From the NCBI RefSeq assembly GCF_900454865.1, contig NZ_UGTV01000015.1, forward strand, positions 992,001 through 1,056,000: a stretch of DNA of 64,000 nucleotides, written 5' to 3'. A model generated the notes under the pieces. That model worked only from the letters and a program-made list of their open reading frames with translations, was not told the DNA's origin and did no database searches. Of the stretch, positions 8,907 through 18,522 are shown in pieces (positions within the stretch are counted from its first letter, which is position 1; every line of letters begins with the position of its first letter). The stretch is from Pasteurella canis. Its GTDB lineage: Bacteria > Pseudomonadota > Gammaproteobacteria > Enterobacterales > Pasteurellaceae. Both the position numbers and the translations under genes were made by a program.

Positions 8907-11900
8907 TTACCCTTCTTGTTTTTTTACTGGAAAACATTGTTGATTAATTTTCACTTCTTCATTTGTTGTTTGGTTTTTAATAAATACATCTAATTGGTTA
9001 AATGAAATATCTACACCATTTTCTTCAAATAATTGATTAATACGACGATTTAAGAAATCAACTGTTGGATTACGATCTGCTAATTTACCTACATATAAAC
9101 GTAACTCATGATCTAGTGAGCTAGCACCAAATGTTAAAAAATAAACGACTGGCTCAGGTTCTCTTAACACACGATCACATTCACTTGCAGCCTGTAGTAA
9201 TAAACGTTTCGTCAATTCTAAATCTGAGCCATAGCCTACGCCAACCCTGATTACAACTCGTGTAATTGAATCATTTAATGCCCAGTTAACCAAACGCTCT
9301 GTCACAAAAGCTTTATTTGGCACAATTACTTCTTTACGATCAAAATCAATTAAAGTAGTCGAACGAATGCGAATCTTTGAAACTGTACCAGAATATTCAC
9401 CAATCGTAATCACATCGCCAATACGTACAGGACGTTCAAATAAAATAATCAGTCCAGAAACAAAGTTAGCGAAGATTTCTTGTAAACCAAACCCTAGACC
9501 AACAGAAAGTGCAGCAAATAACCATTGTAATTTAGACCAAGACATGCCTAAAGTTGAAAAAGCTAACCCTGCACCAATAGCAATAATAAAGTAAGTAGCT
9601 AATGTAGTAATCGTATAAGGCGTACCTTGCGAAAAGTTAATACGAGAAAATATTAACACTTCTAATAAGCCCCCAATGTTGCGTACTAACGCATACATTG
9701 CAATTAAAATGACTACTGCAAGTAATAGATTTAACAATGTAATTGATTCCATCACGGTACCAGCAGCAGTCACTACACTTTGCTGCCATAAAGTAACACC
9801 CTGTAGATAATAAGCCACTGTTACTAAATCAGCCCAAACCCAATACAACATACCCAGTAAAATAACCGTTAATAGTAGGTCTGTTACGCGCAATACTTGA
9901 TCTTTTACTTGTGCAATACCCAAGCTTTCATTTTGCTGTAAATCGATGCCTATCCCAAGTTCTTCTTCTGTTTCGACTTTAGTTAAAGATTGTTGCTGTT
10001 CGTATTTCTCTTTCATACGATTATAAGATAAGCGACGAGAAGATACAGTTAAACTACGATGTATCGTATTCTTTAATACTAACCAAATCACTACAACAAA
10101 ATAGGAGGACATCAAATGCTCCATTAAATTAAGTGCGGTATAGTAATATCCCATAACAACTAAAATAATTAAAATGATTGGTGCACCAACCAAGAAAAAA
10201 CGGCCAATTTTTAAAATCATATGAATTGATTTCGTTCTATCTTCCGAAGAGTGTTCATAAGATTTCACCGCATGCTGAATACGAGGTCCAATGATTAACA
10301 AAGAAATAAACAACACAGAAATAGTCATGACCTGTCCAATAACATCATTCGTAATACCTGTTTCTAAATGTGTAAAGATCGAGGCATTAATCCAAAGTGC
10401 GGATATCCAGACTGACCGACTGAACACGCGATAAAACATATCAACACTTTCTTTGGGCATATTAAAGTGGCGATATGCAATACCGTTTGGGCGTAACAGC
10501 GATAACATAAAGGCGAAGAAACACCAATACCCCCCCATACTGATAACCCAACTTGCTACACTGAGTGGTTCTTCAAAACAGATATAAACCATTAAGACTA
10601 AAAATGCTAAGAATAACAAAGTGCTTGGTAAACATAATACGAATGTCCAAAACAATGCCTCAGGTGTATGTAGCTGACTATCTGAGTTTAATGTATTAAT
10701 TCGTTGATTAATATGAGTTAAACGCTGCTTAATTTTTACTTTCTGTAGCTGAATAAATGTACTTAACACTAATAAAAAAGTCATTAATAGTGCGGCAGGA
10801 AGTAGGTCTTCACGCCAATTAGAGAAATTGATTTGTTTAATAATTTCTTTTGTTTCAATTTGGAAAGCAGGTAAAAAGTTTTTAATCCAATCTAAATCCA
10901 TTGGTGCATTACTTTTGACCCAAAAACTTTGTTGCTGCAATTTACTTTGTAGCTGATCACTAATTAAAGCAACTTGTTTTTGATTAAGCTCAATATTTAT
11001 CACTAAATTGAGTTGATTATTTAATGAACCAATAATATCGGATAATAATTTACGACGCTCTTGTAAAACAGAGTCAAGATTATTTCTCTCTTCAGATGTA
11101 AATTTGATCTGTGATCTTGTCTCAAGTTGATTAATATAATTTTGAGTATCATACAAATTATCGCGAGCTTCTGTTAAATCAAAAATCTTTACTCGTAAAT
11201 CTGTAATTCGTTTAGAAAGTCCACTTATCATTTCATCTTGTGGCAACAACTCTTTTTGTTTATTAATAATACGTGAAAGTATTAGTGAACCCTGTAACGC
11301 ACTAATTTGATCTTCAATATTACGTTGAGTCTGCTGTAAATTATTAAGTACATTTTTAATACGTAAATTATCTTGTGACAAACTGTTCATTTCTGTAGTT
11401 TGTTGTACAAGCTCTTGACTCAATTTCACATTCATCTCTACCTGATGAGCAATTTCGGGATGTAGAGTATCTTTATTATCTTGCTGAGATTTCGTTAATT
11501 GCTCTACTTGTTGTTGTGATTCTTTTAAATATTTTTGATTAATAGCATCCTGCAATGCTTTAGTTTGCTCTTGTAACTGTGCTTGCTCTACATTTTTCTC
11601 CTCAAGTTGAACTGTATACAATGTGGTTAAAACATTATTGCCCTGTAGTAACAATTTATTGTACACATTCTGTAATTCTAATAACTCCAGCTCTGTTTCA
11701 AATTTAAGTTGTCCAGTCGGTAAAATATCAGGGTTAGTAAGTAACTTATTAATTTCTTGAAGTCGTGTTAAATTCGTATTTAACGTAACTTGTGCTCGTT
11801 CTGGTGCAGTGCGCAAAGCTACTAACTCGGTATTTAAACTTGTTGTACCCGCTTGTACTTGTTGTAAATCTTGCTGAGTTGTAAGTAATTTTGCTTGTAA

Positions 11901-12251
11901 ATCCGCTAAGGATAATTTTTCTAACACTTCTGATGAAGAAATAGACTTATTTTTTAATTTTACAAGATTTTCTTGTGCTTTTGATGTCTGCGCCACTGCA
12001 TTATCAATACGAGTCTGTAAAGCTTTTGTGTCTGCTTTTTGCTTTTCAATTTTTCCCAGTAAAGCTAGGGTTTCCTCTAAATTTTGTACTACAATTTTAT
12101 TATTAGGATCGTTGAGGTCTGCACTTTTGGCAATTTTTAACTGAGCTTGCACATCACTTTCTGTTGGAATCTGTGCAAATAATAAAGGTGAGCTAAACAT
12201 AAAGAATAAGCTCAACCCCAAATATAAATTCATTAATAAATTCTTTTTCAT
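8907..12251 (-). CDS. mscK: Large mechanosensitive channel of the MscS family (MscK-like)
   Basis: An 1114-residue envelope protein close in size to E. coli MscK and MscM. Residues 1-26 form a signal peptide. Residues about 30-450 are a periplasmic, glutamine-rich coiled-coil domain. Several membrane segments follow (about 480-920). The C-terminus has the MscS core with the pore-helix stretch GLGFGLQEIFANFVSGLIIL and the beta-domain sequence RIGDVITIGEYSG. It releases solutes on hypo-osmotic shock. It is packed between menE (3 bases) and aroC (3 bases). Whether it is the K+-regulated MscK or the MscM orthologue is not certain. An uptake signal lies at 10131-10139. Confidence 0.88.
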   Translation of the reverse strand: MKKNLLMNLYLGLSLFFMFSSPLLFAQIPTESDVQAQLKIAKSADLNDPNNKIVVQNLEETLALLGKIEKQKADTKALQTRIDNAVAQTSKAQENLVKLKNKSISSSEVLEKLSLADLQAKLLTTQQDLQQVQAGTTSLNTELVALRTAPERAQVTLNTNLTRLQEINKLLTNPDILPTGQLKFETELELLELQNVYNKLLLQGNNVLTTLYTVQLEEKNVEQAQLQEQTKALQDAINQKYLKESQQQVEQLTKSQQDNKDTLHPEIAHQVEMNVKLSQELVQQTTEMNSLSQDNLRIKNVLNNLQQTQRNIEDQISALQGSLILSRIINKQKELLPQDEMISGLSKRITDLRVKIFDLTEARDNLYDTQNYINQLETRSQIKFTSEERNNLDSVLQERRKLLSDIIGSLNNQLNLVINIELNQKQVALISDQLQSKLQQQSFWVKSNAPMDLDWIKNFLPAFQIETKEIIKQINFSNWREDLLPAALLMTFLLVLSTFIQLQKVKIKQRLTHINQRINTLNSDSQLHTPEALFWTFVLCLPSTLLFLAFLVLMVYICFEEPLSVASWVISMGGYWCFFAFMLSLLRPNGIAYRHFNMPKESVDMFYRVFSRSVWISALWINASIFTHLETGITNDVIGQVMTISVLFISLLIIGPRIQHAVKSYEHSSEDRTKSIHMILKIGRFFLVGAPIILIILVVMGYYYTALNLMEHLMSSYFVVVIWLVLKNTIHRSLTVSSRRLSYNRMKEKYEQQQSLTKVETEEELGIGIDLQQNESLGIAQVKDQVLRVTDLLLTVILLGMLYWVWADLVTVAYYLQGVTLWQQSVVTAAGTVMESITLLNLLLAVVILIAMYALVRNIGGLLEVLIFSRINFSQGTPYTITTLATYFIIAIGAGLAFSTLGMSWSKLQWLFAALSVGLGFGLQEIFANFVSGLIILFERPVRIGDVITIGEYSGTVSKIRIRSTTLIDFDRKEVIVPNKAFVTERLVNWALNDSITRVVIRVGVGYGSDLELTKRLLLQAASECDRVLREPEPVVYFLTFGASSLDHELRLYVGKLADRNPTVDFLNRRINQLFEENGVDISFNQLDVFIKNQTTNEEVKINQQCFPVKKQEG

Positions 12252-12254
12252 CTG

Positions 12255-13661
12255 TTACTTCCCTAATAAATGCTGTAATTCCAGCTTTAATCTTGCCCGA
12301 GAAATTTTAATTGCACCTTGCTGCAACTTGTGTGTATCCAATGCAAAGTACTGCACTGGTTGTTTAAATTTTTCTAATTTATTCACTAGCCAATTTTGTA
12401 ATTCAGTAACTAATGCAACTGAAAAAGGCTGAAAAAATTCAACAAAAGCGACAGGACGTTGACCAAATTCAAGATCTTCTTTAGGTAAAACAAAGACTTG
12501 TTTAACATATTGCCAATTCTGAATAACACGCTCTATTTCTTCTGGCTGAATATTTTCCCCACCAGAAATGAACATATTATCAACTCGTCCTAAAATTACC
12601 AACTCATTATCAAGCCATATTCCTTTATCTTTAGTTTGTAACCAACCTTGTTCGTTAGTTAACGGGATAATACTCCCCGCTTGCCAATACCCCATTGCAA
12701 GTCCCGCCCCTCTTAACCAAATTTCATCATTCACTAGCTGATATTCACGATTTAATAAAGGTTGACCAACACCATCTTTTTCATCACTTAATTTAGCAAA
12801 TACCGTCGATGCCATTTCTGTCATACCATAGCCTGAATAGCTGAATACTCCTCTTTTCATTAGTTGCTGTGTTAATTCCACAGGAATATGCGCGCCACCT
12901 AATAAAATATGCTGAGTAATAAATTGGCATGATGGATATGCTTGCCAATATGCAAGTAAACGCTGTAGTTGGGTCGGCACTAAAGAAACATGAGAGCTTC
13001 TACAAACTGAAGCATAAAAATCAGTTTGTGGAAAATTTAATCTTGCCCCAGTCAGTAACCAACGCCAAATGATCCCTTGCCCAGAAACATGATAAAGGGG
13101 CAAAGAGAGTAGCCAGCTATGATGAGCATGAAACTGCATTAACTGACAAACTCCCATAGCATTATCAAGATGTGCTTGTATATGATGTACCACAGCTTTT
13201 GCCTTACCTGTTGAACCTGAAGTTAATGTCATTGTTGCTGGCAGTAAAAAATGTTGTAAAACAGACCGCTCTTTTAACACATTTTCATTGCATGTCACTT
13301 TTATATCAAAGTTAATAGACTGACAATTTATTAAAGCTAATGGCGTGGGAGAATAATAGAAAGCGATATCAGCATCACTACAAATTTGCTGAACTTTATC
13401 AATTGGAAAAGCTGGATTAATGGGTAAGACTCTGGCGCCTAATTGAATCGCGGCAAGATAAAGCAAGAGCAACCTTAGCTCATTCTTACCATATAAAGCA
13501 ACGCCTGTTTGCAAGGCTACACCTTGCTCTTGTAAAATAGCAGTATATTGCTGAATCACATAATTAAGTTGTTGCCATGTAAAAACCTCGCCTTGCGAAT
13601 CTTGCAAGGCGATTTGGTTCATCATTTTAGGATTACGTGCAAATTGTTGCCAAGGAAACAT
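12255..13661 (-). CDS. menE: o-Succinylbenzoate-CoA ligase
   Basis: Adenylate-forming enzyme activating o-succinylbenzoate with CoA in menaquinone synthesis; 468 residues. ANL-superfamily motifs are visible: P-loop TLTSGSTGKAKAVV (about 162-175), the YSGYGMTEMAS adenine-site motif, and the hinge GRVDNMFISGGENIQPEEIE. The start lies 2 bases from the seqA stop. No other men genes are in the window. MenE is favoured over other small acyl-CoA ligases by length and the position beside seqA, as in H. influenzae. Confidence 0.9.
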   Translation of the reverse strand: MFPWQQFARNPKMMNQIALQDSQGEVFTWQQLNYVIQQYTAILQEQGVALQTGVALYGKNELRLLLLYLAAIQLGARVLPINPAFPIDKVQQICSDADIAFYYSPTPLALINCQSINFDIKVTCNENVLKERSVLQHFLLPATMTLTSGSTGKAKAVVHHIQAHLDNAMGVCQLMQFHAHHSWLLSLPLYHVSGQGIIWRWLLTGARLNFPQTDFYASVCRSSHVSLVPTQLQRLLAYWQAYPSCQFITQHILLGGAHIPVELTQQLMKRGVFSYSGYGMTEMASTVFAKLSDEKDGVGQPLLNREYQLVNDEIWLRGAGLAMGYWQAGSIIPLTNEQGWLQTKDKGIWLDNELVILGRVDNMFISGGENIQPEEIERVIQNWQYVKQVFVLPKEDLEFGQRPVAFVEFFQPFSVALVTELQNWLVNKLEKFKQPVQYFALDTHKLQQGAIKISRARLKLELQHLLGK

Positions 13662-13663
13662 TA

Positions 13664-14278
13664 TTAATTTGCAATAAAATAAGTTCTAACGTCTTCAATC
13701 AAGTCTGTCGGTAAATGCATAGATTGCATTGCACCTTCTAACATTAACATTTTACGCCCACTATTAGTGTTAGTGATTACCCAATAAGGTGTATCTGGAA
13801 TTTGTTTTGGCTTAGTGTGATTACCTGCTAGTAGCAATGTTGCCTCATCTCGAGCAAAATAAACTCGAGTTCGACCTTGTAGAGATTCCGCTGCTTGTGC
13901 AAAACTTTCTGGATTTGTGCGATACAGTACACTTAAAATTTTCAAAAAACGAACAACCGCCTTTGTTTCTTGTTGGAAGTCAACCGAATTTAATAAATTA
14001 CGGACTTTAAGTGTAACTTGCTGAATAGACTCATCTGATTGTTTTTTAGGTAGTACTTTAGGCTCTTCTATTTCAGATTGTATAGTTTGCTTTACCTCTG
14101 GTGTAGTAGTAACAACTTCTTTTACGACGTCTTGTGACAAAATCGCCTCAGGCTTTGGCATATTTTTATTAGAAAAATTAAGCAAACGGCGCAAAATATC
14201 AGATGCACTTTCGCCAATAGATTGCGTTTGGCTCGCAATGTATTGATAAAGTTCTTCATCAACTTCAATAATTTTCAT
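13664..14278 (-). CDS. seqA: Replication initiation sequestration regulator SeqA
   Basis: Binds hemimethylated GATC clusters to delay re-initiation at oriC and organise new DNA; 204 residues. The N-terminal oligomerisation helix region is MKIIEVDEELYQYIASQTQS and the C-terminal GATC-binding domain contains RTRVYFARDEATLLLAGN and NTNSGRKMLM. I chose the ATG at 14278 because a strong GGAGGA site sits just upstream. A longer frame would add 14 residues that overlap that site. The middle linker (about 40-100) is longer and more acidic than in E. coli (181 residues). Confidence 0.95.
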   Translation of the reverse strand: MKIIEVDEELYQYIASQTQSIGESASDILRRLLNFSNKNMPKPEAILSQDVVKEVVTTTPEVKQTIQSEIEEPKVLPKKQSDESIQQVTLKVRNLLNSVDFQQETKAVVRFLKILSVLYRTNPESFAQAAESLQGRTRVYFARDEATLLLAGNHTKPKQIPDTPYWVITNTNSGRKMLMLEGAMQSMHLPTDLIEDVRTYFIAN

Positions 14279-14366
14279 TTTTTCCTCCACTTGCTTGATC
14301 TCTTTCAGATTTTGCCACATTATAACGATTAATTTACAAATACTCTATACACAATCCATACAAATT

Positions 14367-15155
14367 ATGTCTAAACAATCTTTATTAAACTATCAGTTTC
14401 ACCAATTAAAACAAGCAATTAATCAACCAACACTGGTATTCATTCATGGCTTATTTGGTGATATGAATAATTTAGGCACAATTGCGCGCGCATTTAGCGA
14501 ACACTATCCAATCCTTCGTGTTGATCTACGTAATCACGGACAAAGTTTTCATAGTCATGAAATGAATTACGATTTAATGGCACAAGATCTTGCAAACCTT
14601 ATTCATCACCTTCAACTCAATAAAGTCATTTTAATTGGGCACTCTATGGGGGGGAAAACAGCAATGAAAATGGCAGCATTCTTCCCTGATTTAGTTGAAA
14701 AATTAATCGTTATAGATATTGCACCAATTCAATATGCTCACAATGGTCATGATAATGTATTTGCAGGCTTATTGGCCGTAAATACAGCCCAAGTACAAAC
14801 GCGTCAAGAGGCGAAAAAAATACTTGCCACATATATATCAGAAGAGGCTGTTCAACAATTTATGTTGAAATCATTTGATAACCAATCCCCCGAATCATTC
14901 CGTTTCAATTTAAGTGCATTAAGACAGAATTACGCCCATCTTATGGACTGGCAAAATTGTTATGTCGAATTGCCTACCTTATTTATTCGTGGAGGTCTAT
15001 CTCATTATATTCAGCCAGAAAATACAGCTCAGATTCTAGCTCAGTTTCCTAATGCCAGCTCTTTTACAATCAATGGATGCGGACATTGGGTCCATGCAGA
15101 GAAACCTGATTTTGTTATTCGAGCAATTGAAAGATTTTTAATATCAAACAAATAG
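14367..15155 (+). CDS. ybfF: Alpha/beta hydrolase (esterase, YbfF family)
   Basis: A 262-residue cytoplasmic alpha/beta hydrolase. It shows the oxyanion-hole HGLFGD (about 27-32), the nucleophile elbow GHSMGG (Ser93) and a C-terminal catalytic histidine in NGCGHWVHAEKP. E. coli YbfF hydrolyses short acyl esters and acyl-CoAs in vitro. The ATG at 14367 is preferred because an upstream in-frame start (14295) would overlap the seqA leader and add a non-conserved tail. It is divergent from seqA, with both promoters in about 90 bases. Confidence 0.92.
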   Translation: MSKQSLLNYQFHQLKQAINQPTLVFIHGLFGDMNNLGTIARAFSEHYPILRVDLRNHGQSFHSHEMNYDLMAQDLANLIHHLQLNKVILIGHSMGGKTAMKMAAFFPDLVEKLIVIDIAPIQYAHNGHDNVFAGLLAVNTAQVQTRQEAKKILATYISEEAVQQFMLKSFDNQSPESFRFNLSALRQNYAHLMDWQNCYVELPTLFIRGGLSHYIQPENTAQILAQFPNASSFTINGCGHWVHAEKPDFVIRAIERFLISNK

Positions 15156-15221
15156 ATAACTAACACAGAAATTCGTGTTTTAATCCCATATGAATTGTGT
15201 TATAGTTCAGCACTAATTCAG

Positions 15222-15251
15222 TTGTGGCTTATCATTCTCACTTAGCCACAA
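15222..15251 (+). other. Inverted repeat between ybfF and ybfE
   Basis: TTGTGGCT (15222-15229) and AGCCACAA (15244-15251) are perfect complements across a 14-base loop, 20 bases before the ybfE start. It is followed by GTTTTC rather than a long T tract, so it may be a weak terminator for ybfF, an operator, or a leader hairpin of ybfE. Confidence 0.45.
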
Positions 15252-15270
15252 GTTTTCAGTGATTTGACAC

Positions 15271-15555
15271 ATGGCAAAACAAGATGCAGATTGTATTACA
15301 TTAGATCTGTTTGCTAATACTCCCAAAGTTGGACGCCCCAAAACAAATCCACTGAGTCGTGAACAGCAAATTCGTATTAACAAACGTAATCAATTAAAAC
15401 GAGATAAATCCGTTGGATTAAAACGTGTTGAGCTAAAGTTACATATGGATTTAGTTGAACAACTAGAAGATTTGGCGACAACGTTGAATGTTAGTCGATC
15501 AGAAATAATTGTAACCATTTTACAAAATTATTTTAATACTCAAGAACATAGGTAA
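15271..15555 (+). CDS. ybfE: YbfE-like ribbon-helix-helix protein
   Basis: A 94-residue basic protein. The C-terminal half (LKRVELKLHMDLVEQLEDLA, then LNVSRSEIIVTILQNYF) fits a ribbon-helix-helix fold of the CopG/MetJ type. E. coli YbfE is annotated as LexA-regulated and sits next to ybfF, fldA and fur as here. No CTGT-N8-ACAG box is visible upstream in this window, so SOS control is not supported here. It is 5 bases from fldA and probably co-transcribed. Its DNA target is unknown. Confidence 0.85.
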   Translation: MAKQDADCITLDLFANTPKVGRPKTNPLSREQQIRINKRNQLKRDKSVGLKRVELKLHMDLVEQLEDLATTLNVSRSEIIVTILQNYFNTQEHR

Positions 15556-15560
15556 TAAAG

Positions 15561-16085
15561 ATGGCTGTTGTTGGTTTATTTTATGGCAGTGATACAGGCA
15601 ATACTGAAAATATTGCCAAAATGATTCAAAAACAACTTGGTAATGAACTCGTCGATATTCGTGACATTGCTAAAAGTACAAAAGAGGATATCGAAGCATA
15701 CGATTTCTTAATGATTGGTATTCCAACATGGTACTATGGCGAAGCTCAATGTGATTGGGATGATTTTTTCCCTACTCTAGAAGAAATAGATTTTACAGAT
15801 AAATTAGTTGCAATTTTTGGCTGTGGTGACCAAGAGGACTATGCAGAATATTTCTGTGATGCAATGGGAACTGTACGTAATATTATTGAACCTAAAGGTG
15901 CAATCATCGTAGGACACTGGCCTACCGAAGGTTATACTTTTGAGGTATCACAAGCATTAATTGATGATAATACATTTGTTGGCTTATGTATTGACGAAGA
16001 TCGTCAACCAGAACTTACCGCTGAACGTGTGGAAAAATGGGTTAAACAAGTTTTTGATGAAATGTGTTTAGCAGAACTTGCTTAA
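15561..16085 (+). CDS. fldA: Flavodoxin I
   Basis: FMN electron carrier, 174 residues, a long-chain flavodoxin. The phosphate-binding loop GSDTGNTE lies at about residues 9-16, the FMN aromatic contacts are in PTWYYGE (about 56-62), and GDQEDYAEYFCDA is the second FMN loop. It donates electrons to IspG/IspH, methionine synthase and similar enzymes. It lies 24 bases upstream of fur, an arrangement shared with E. coli and H. influenzae. Confidence 0.97.
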   Translation: MAVVGLFYGSDTGNTENIAKMIQKQLGNELVDIRDIAKSTKEDIEAYDFLMIGIPTWYYGEAQCDWDDFFPTLEEIDFTDKLVAIFGCGDQEDYAEYFCDAMGTVRNIIEPKGAIIVGHWPTEGYTFEVSQALIDDNTFVGLCIDEDRQPELTAERVEKWVKQVFDEMCLAELA

Positions 16086-16109
16086 ATGTAAAATATAGAA
16101 GGGGCAACT

Positions 16110-16550
16110 ATGTCTGAAGAAAATATCAAACTATTGAAAAAAGCTGGTCTGAAAATTACTGAACCTCGTTTAACTATTTTAGCATTGATGCAAGAACACA
16201 AAATGGAGCATTTCTCTGCAGAGGATGTATATAAAATGCTACTAGAGCGTGGTGAAGAGATCGGCTTAGCTACCGTTTATCGCGTATTAAATCAATTTGA
16301 TGAAGCGAATATTTTAACTCGTCATAATTTTGAAGGTAACAAATCTGTTTTTGAGCTTGCACCGACAGAACATCATGACCATATTATTTGTGTAGACTGC
16401 GGTAAAGTATTTGAATTTAATGATGATGTTATTGAAAAACGCCAACGTGAAATCAGTAAACAACACGGCATCGAATTAGCAACACACAGCTTATATCTTT
16501 ATGGCAAATGTAGCGATATTAATAACTGTGATGAAAATGGCAAAAAATAA
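16110..16550 (+). CDS. fur: Ferric uptake regulator Fur
   Basis: Fe2+-dependent repressor of iron-acquisition genes, 146 residues. It has an N-terminal winged helix (LKITEPRLTILALMQEHK and IGLATVYRVLNQFDEA). The metal-binding region HHDHIICVDCG (about 90-100) and the downstream CSDINNC provide the two Cys pairs of the structural zinc site. GAAGGGG precedes the ATG. It is likely to act on the yfeABCD operon 2 kb downstream, where a partial Fur box is visible. Confidence 0.97.
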   Translation: MSEENIKLLKKAGLKITEPRLTILALMQEHKMEHFSAEDVYKMLLERGEEIGLATVYRVLNQFDEANILTRHNFEGNKSVFELAPTEHHDHIICVDCGKVFEFNDDVIEKRQREISKQHGIELATHSLYLYGKCSDINNCDENGKK

Positions 16551-16583
16551 TCGCTATCTACTTTGCTAAAATAGCCATCTCAT

Positions 16584-16630
16584 CTGCACTTTAATCGTTA
16601 AACGAGTAATTAAAGTGCAGTTTTCTTTTT
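16584..16630 (+). terminator. Terminator after fur
   Basis: Stem CTGCACTTTAAT (16584-16595) pairs with ATTAAAGTGCAG (16609-16620), followed by TTTTCTTTTT. The stem resembles a decayed uptake signal pair. Confidence 0.88.
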
Positions 16631-17016
16631 ATATGCATATTTAGCTTTATTAAAGTTACTCTTATTTTCTGTCACAATAAGCTAAAATAATCTCGCCAAC
16701 TTATCAAAAAGTTTACATGACTAAATTTAGGTTAATTATTTATAAAATAACTAATCATTAAGAGTAAGTAATTTAGCTATTTCTCTCAGTATTCATAATT
16801 AGAAATATGAATAAATGAGCTCTTTAATATTGTATAAATAGAAATTAACTTTGGACTTATGAGTTTTAGATATGACTATCTTAATAAAGAGAAATTCAAA
16901 TTTTACCAATTTTTCTTCTTTATAGAGTACTAAAAAAAATATAAGGAAAAGAAGTTAATTAAAAAGTAAGCCGTAATCAATTAATTGTACTGGCTTTTGA
17001 CTAATGAATTGAAAAA
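16631..17016. other. AT-rich gap without a recognised gene
   Basis: About 386 bases between the fur terminator and the tRNA. I see no convincing reading frame, repeat or regulatory site on either strand. It may hold the tRNA trailer on the minus strand. Confidence 0.5.
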
Positions 17017-17106
17017 TGGCGGAGGAAGTGAGATTCGAACTCACGGAGGGCGTAAACCCTCGCCGGTTTTCAAGACCGGTGCCTTCAACCACTCGACCAT
17101 TCCTCC
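17017..17106 (-). tRNA. serT: tRNA-Ser (anticodon TGA)
   Basis: A 90-base minus-strand tRNA. The acceptor stem starts GGAGGAA and pairs with TTCCTCC, followed by a discriminator G and an encoded CCA (17017-17019 on the plus strand as TGG). The anticodon loop reads TTGAAAA with anticodon TGA. There is a long variable arm (GCGAGGG...CCCTCCG) typical of class II serine tRNAs, and the T loop is TTCGAAT. In E. coli the same tRNA (serT) flanks yccA. Confidence 0.97.
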
Positions 17107-17322
17107 GTGGTTGTGGATGGTTAATATAATACAGTTAGTTTATTGAGTAAATTAAAAAACACATTGGCTTTGCTTGAACGATGAAATTTCACCCACTTTG
17201 TCTTTTATTTAAACGAAATTTTATCAAATTGTTAACTTTTGAGATTGACTTTTCGTAGGCTAACCAGTACTTTATCACTATTATCTGATTTGCCCTATTC
17301 CATTTACAAAGGAGCTTTTACT

Positions 17323-17985
17323 ATGGAATCTCGTATTGTTCTTGATAGCAGAGAAACGTCCTTACTTAATACACATAAAGTATTACGTAATACTTATTTT
17401 TTATTAGGATTAACCCTCGCATTCTCAGCTATCATTGCTTATATTTCAATGAGCTTAAATTTACCTCGCCCTGGTCTTATTCTTATGCTTGCTGGTTTCT
17501 ATGGTTTATTGTTTTTAACTTATAAACTATCCAATAGTGGGTTCGGCATACTTGCCACCTTTGCTTTCACAGGTTTTCTAGGTTATACATTAGGTCCTAT
17601 TCTAAATGTTTATGTTAGTAATGGAGCAAGTGATATTGTAGTGTTTGCTTTAGCTGGCACCGCTGCAGTTTTTTTTGCTTGTTCCGCTTACGTATTAACA
17701 ACTAAAAAAGACATGTCTTTCCTATCAGGCACTCTTTTTGCATTATTCATTGTGTTGTTATTGGGTATGATTGCAAGTTTCTTCTTCCAATCACCAATGT
17801 TATATATTGCAATTAGTGGGCTATTTGTTGTGTTCTCAACAATGGGAATTTTGTACGAAACAAGTAATATTATCCATGGAGGAGAAACAAATTATATACG
17901 TGCAACAGTAAGTATTTTTGTGTCTCTTTATAACTTATTTATTAGTTTATTAAATATCTTTTCAATCTTATCTAACGAAGATTGA
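17323..17985 (+). CDS. yccA: Bax inhibitor-1/YccA family membrane protein
   Basis: A 220-residue inner-membrane protein with seven hydrophobic segments and the N-terminal sequence [20 protein letters not shown] typical of YccA. In E. coli YccA is a substrate and modulator of the FtsH protease. The ATG at 17323 follows AAAGGAG at good spacing. An in-frame start at 17239 would add 28 unsupported residues and is rejected. A strong terminator follows. The position beside tRNA-Ser and tusE matches E. coli. Confidence 0.92.
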   Translation: MESRIVLDSRETSLLNTHKVLRNTYFLLGLTLAFSAIIAYISMSLNLPRPGLILMLAGFYGLLFLTYKLSNSGFGILATFAFTGFLGYTLGPILNVYVSNGASDIVVFALAGTAAVFFACSAYVLTTKKDMSFLSGTLFALFIVLLLGMIASFFFQSPMLYIAISGLFVVFSTMGILYETSNIIHGGETNYIRATVSIFVSLYNLFISLLNIFSILSNED

Positions 17986-18008
17986 CAATCAGATTAATAG
18001 GTAAATAT

Positions 18009-18034
18009 AACGCCCCATTATTGGGGCGTTTTTG
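18009..18034 (+). terminator. Terminator after yccA
   Basis: Stem AACGCCCCA (18009-18017) pairs with TGGGGCGTT (18022-18030), followed by TTTTT-type sequence. Confidence 0.92.
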
Positions 18035-18052
18035 TTATAATACACATAATCA

Positions 18053-18061
18053 AAGTGCGGT
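18053..18061 (+). repeat. DNA uptake signal core (Hin-type)
   Basis: Perfect AAGTGCGGT followed by CAATTTTT, in the short space between the yccA terminator and tusE. Confidence 0.85.
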
Positions 18062-18085
18062 CAATTTTTAGAAAATATTTAAAAT

Positions 18086-18415
18086 ATGATTCAAATAAAT
18101 AATCTCTACATCGAAACTGATTCATCTGGTTACTTGCTAGATCTAAACCAATGGAACGAAGATGTTGCTCTAGCTATTGCTAAACAAGAACAAATTGAAT
18201 TAACCGAGGCTCATTGGGAAATAATTTACTTCGTACGCCAATTTTATCAGGAGTATAAAACATCTCCCGCTATCCGTATGCTTGTTAAATCACTGGCTCA
18301 AAAATTAGGTGAGGAAAAAGGAAACAGTCGTTATTTACAACGCCTTTTCCCTGATGGTCCAGCAAAACAAGCTACGAAACTTGCTGGTCTACCTAAACCA
18401 GCAAAATGTTTATAA
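18086..18415 (+). CDS. tusE: Sulfurtransferase TusE (DsrC family)
   Basis: A 109-residue member of the Tus relay that passes persulfide sulfur from TusBCD to MnmA for 2-thiolation of tRNA wobble uridine. The functional penultimate cysteine (Cys108) is present in the C-terminal KPAKCL. The N-terminal [15 protein letters not shown] and [14 protein letters not shown] match DsrC/TusE. The ribosome site is weak. It is adjacent to yccA as in E. coli. Confidence 0.95.
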   Translation: MIQINNLYIETDSSGYLLDLNQWNEDVALAIAKQEQIELTEAHWEIIYFVRQFYQEYKTSPAIRMLVKSLAQKLGEEKGNSRYLQRLFPDGPAKQATKLAGLPKPAKCL

Positions 18416-18430
18416 ATAAAAATTTTTACT

Positions 18431-18449
18431 GCACTTGATAATCATTTTT
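18431..18449. promoter_or_regulatory. Candidate Fur box upstream of yfeA
   Basis: TGATAATCATT (18436-18446) is identical to 11 central positions of the 19-base Fur consensus. The flanks match poorly, giving about 13 of 19 in all. It lies about 75 bases upstream of yfeA, a plausible promoter position. This is an inference from pattern and gene function. Confidence 0.45.
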
Positions 18450-18522
18450 ATTTACAGCTCAATATTTTAGGAATAGAATACACTGGCGACTTTATTAACT
18501 AACAACATAAGGAGAAAATGAT

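Noticed and set aside
15156-15270. LexA box expected upstream of ybfE
   Set aside because: No CTGT-N8-ACAG or close variant was found in the spacer on either strand.
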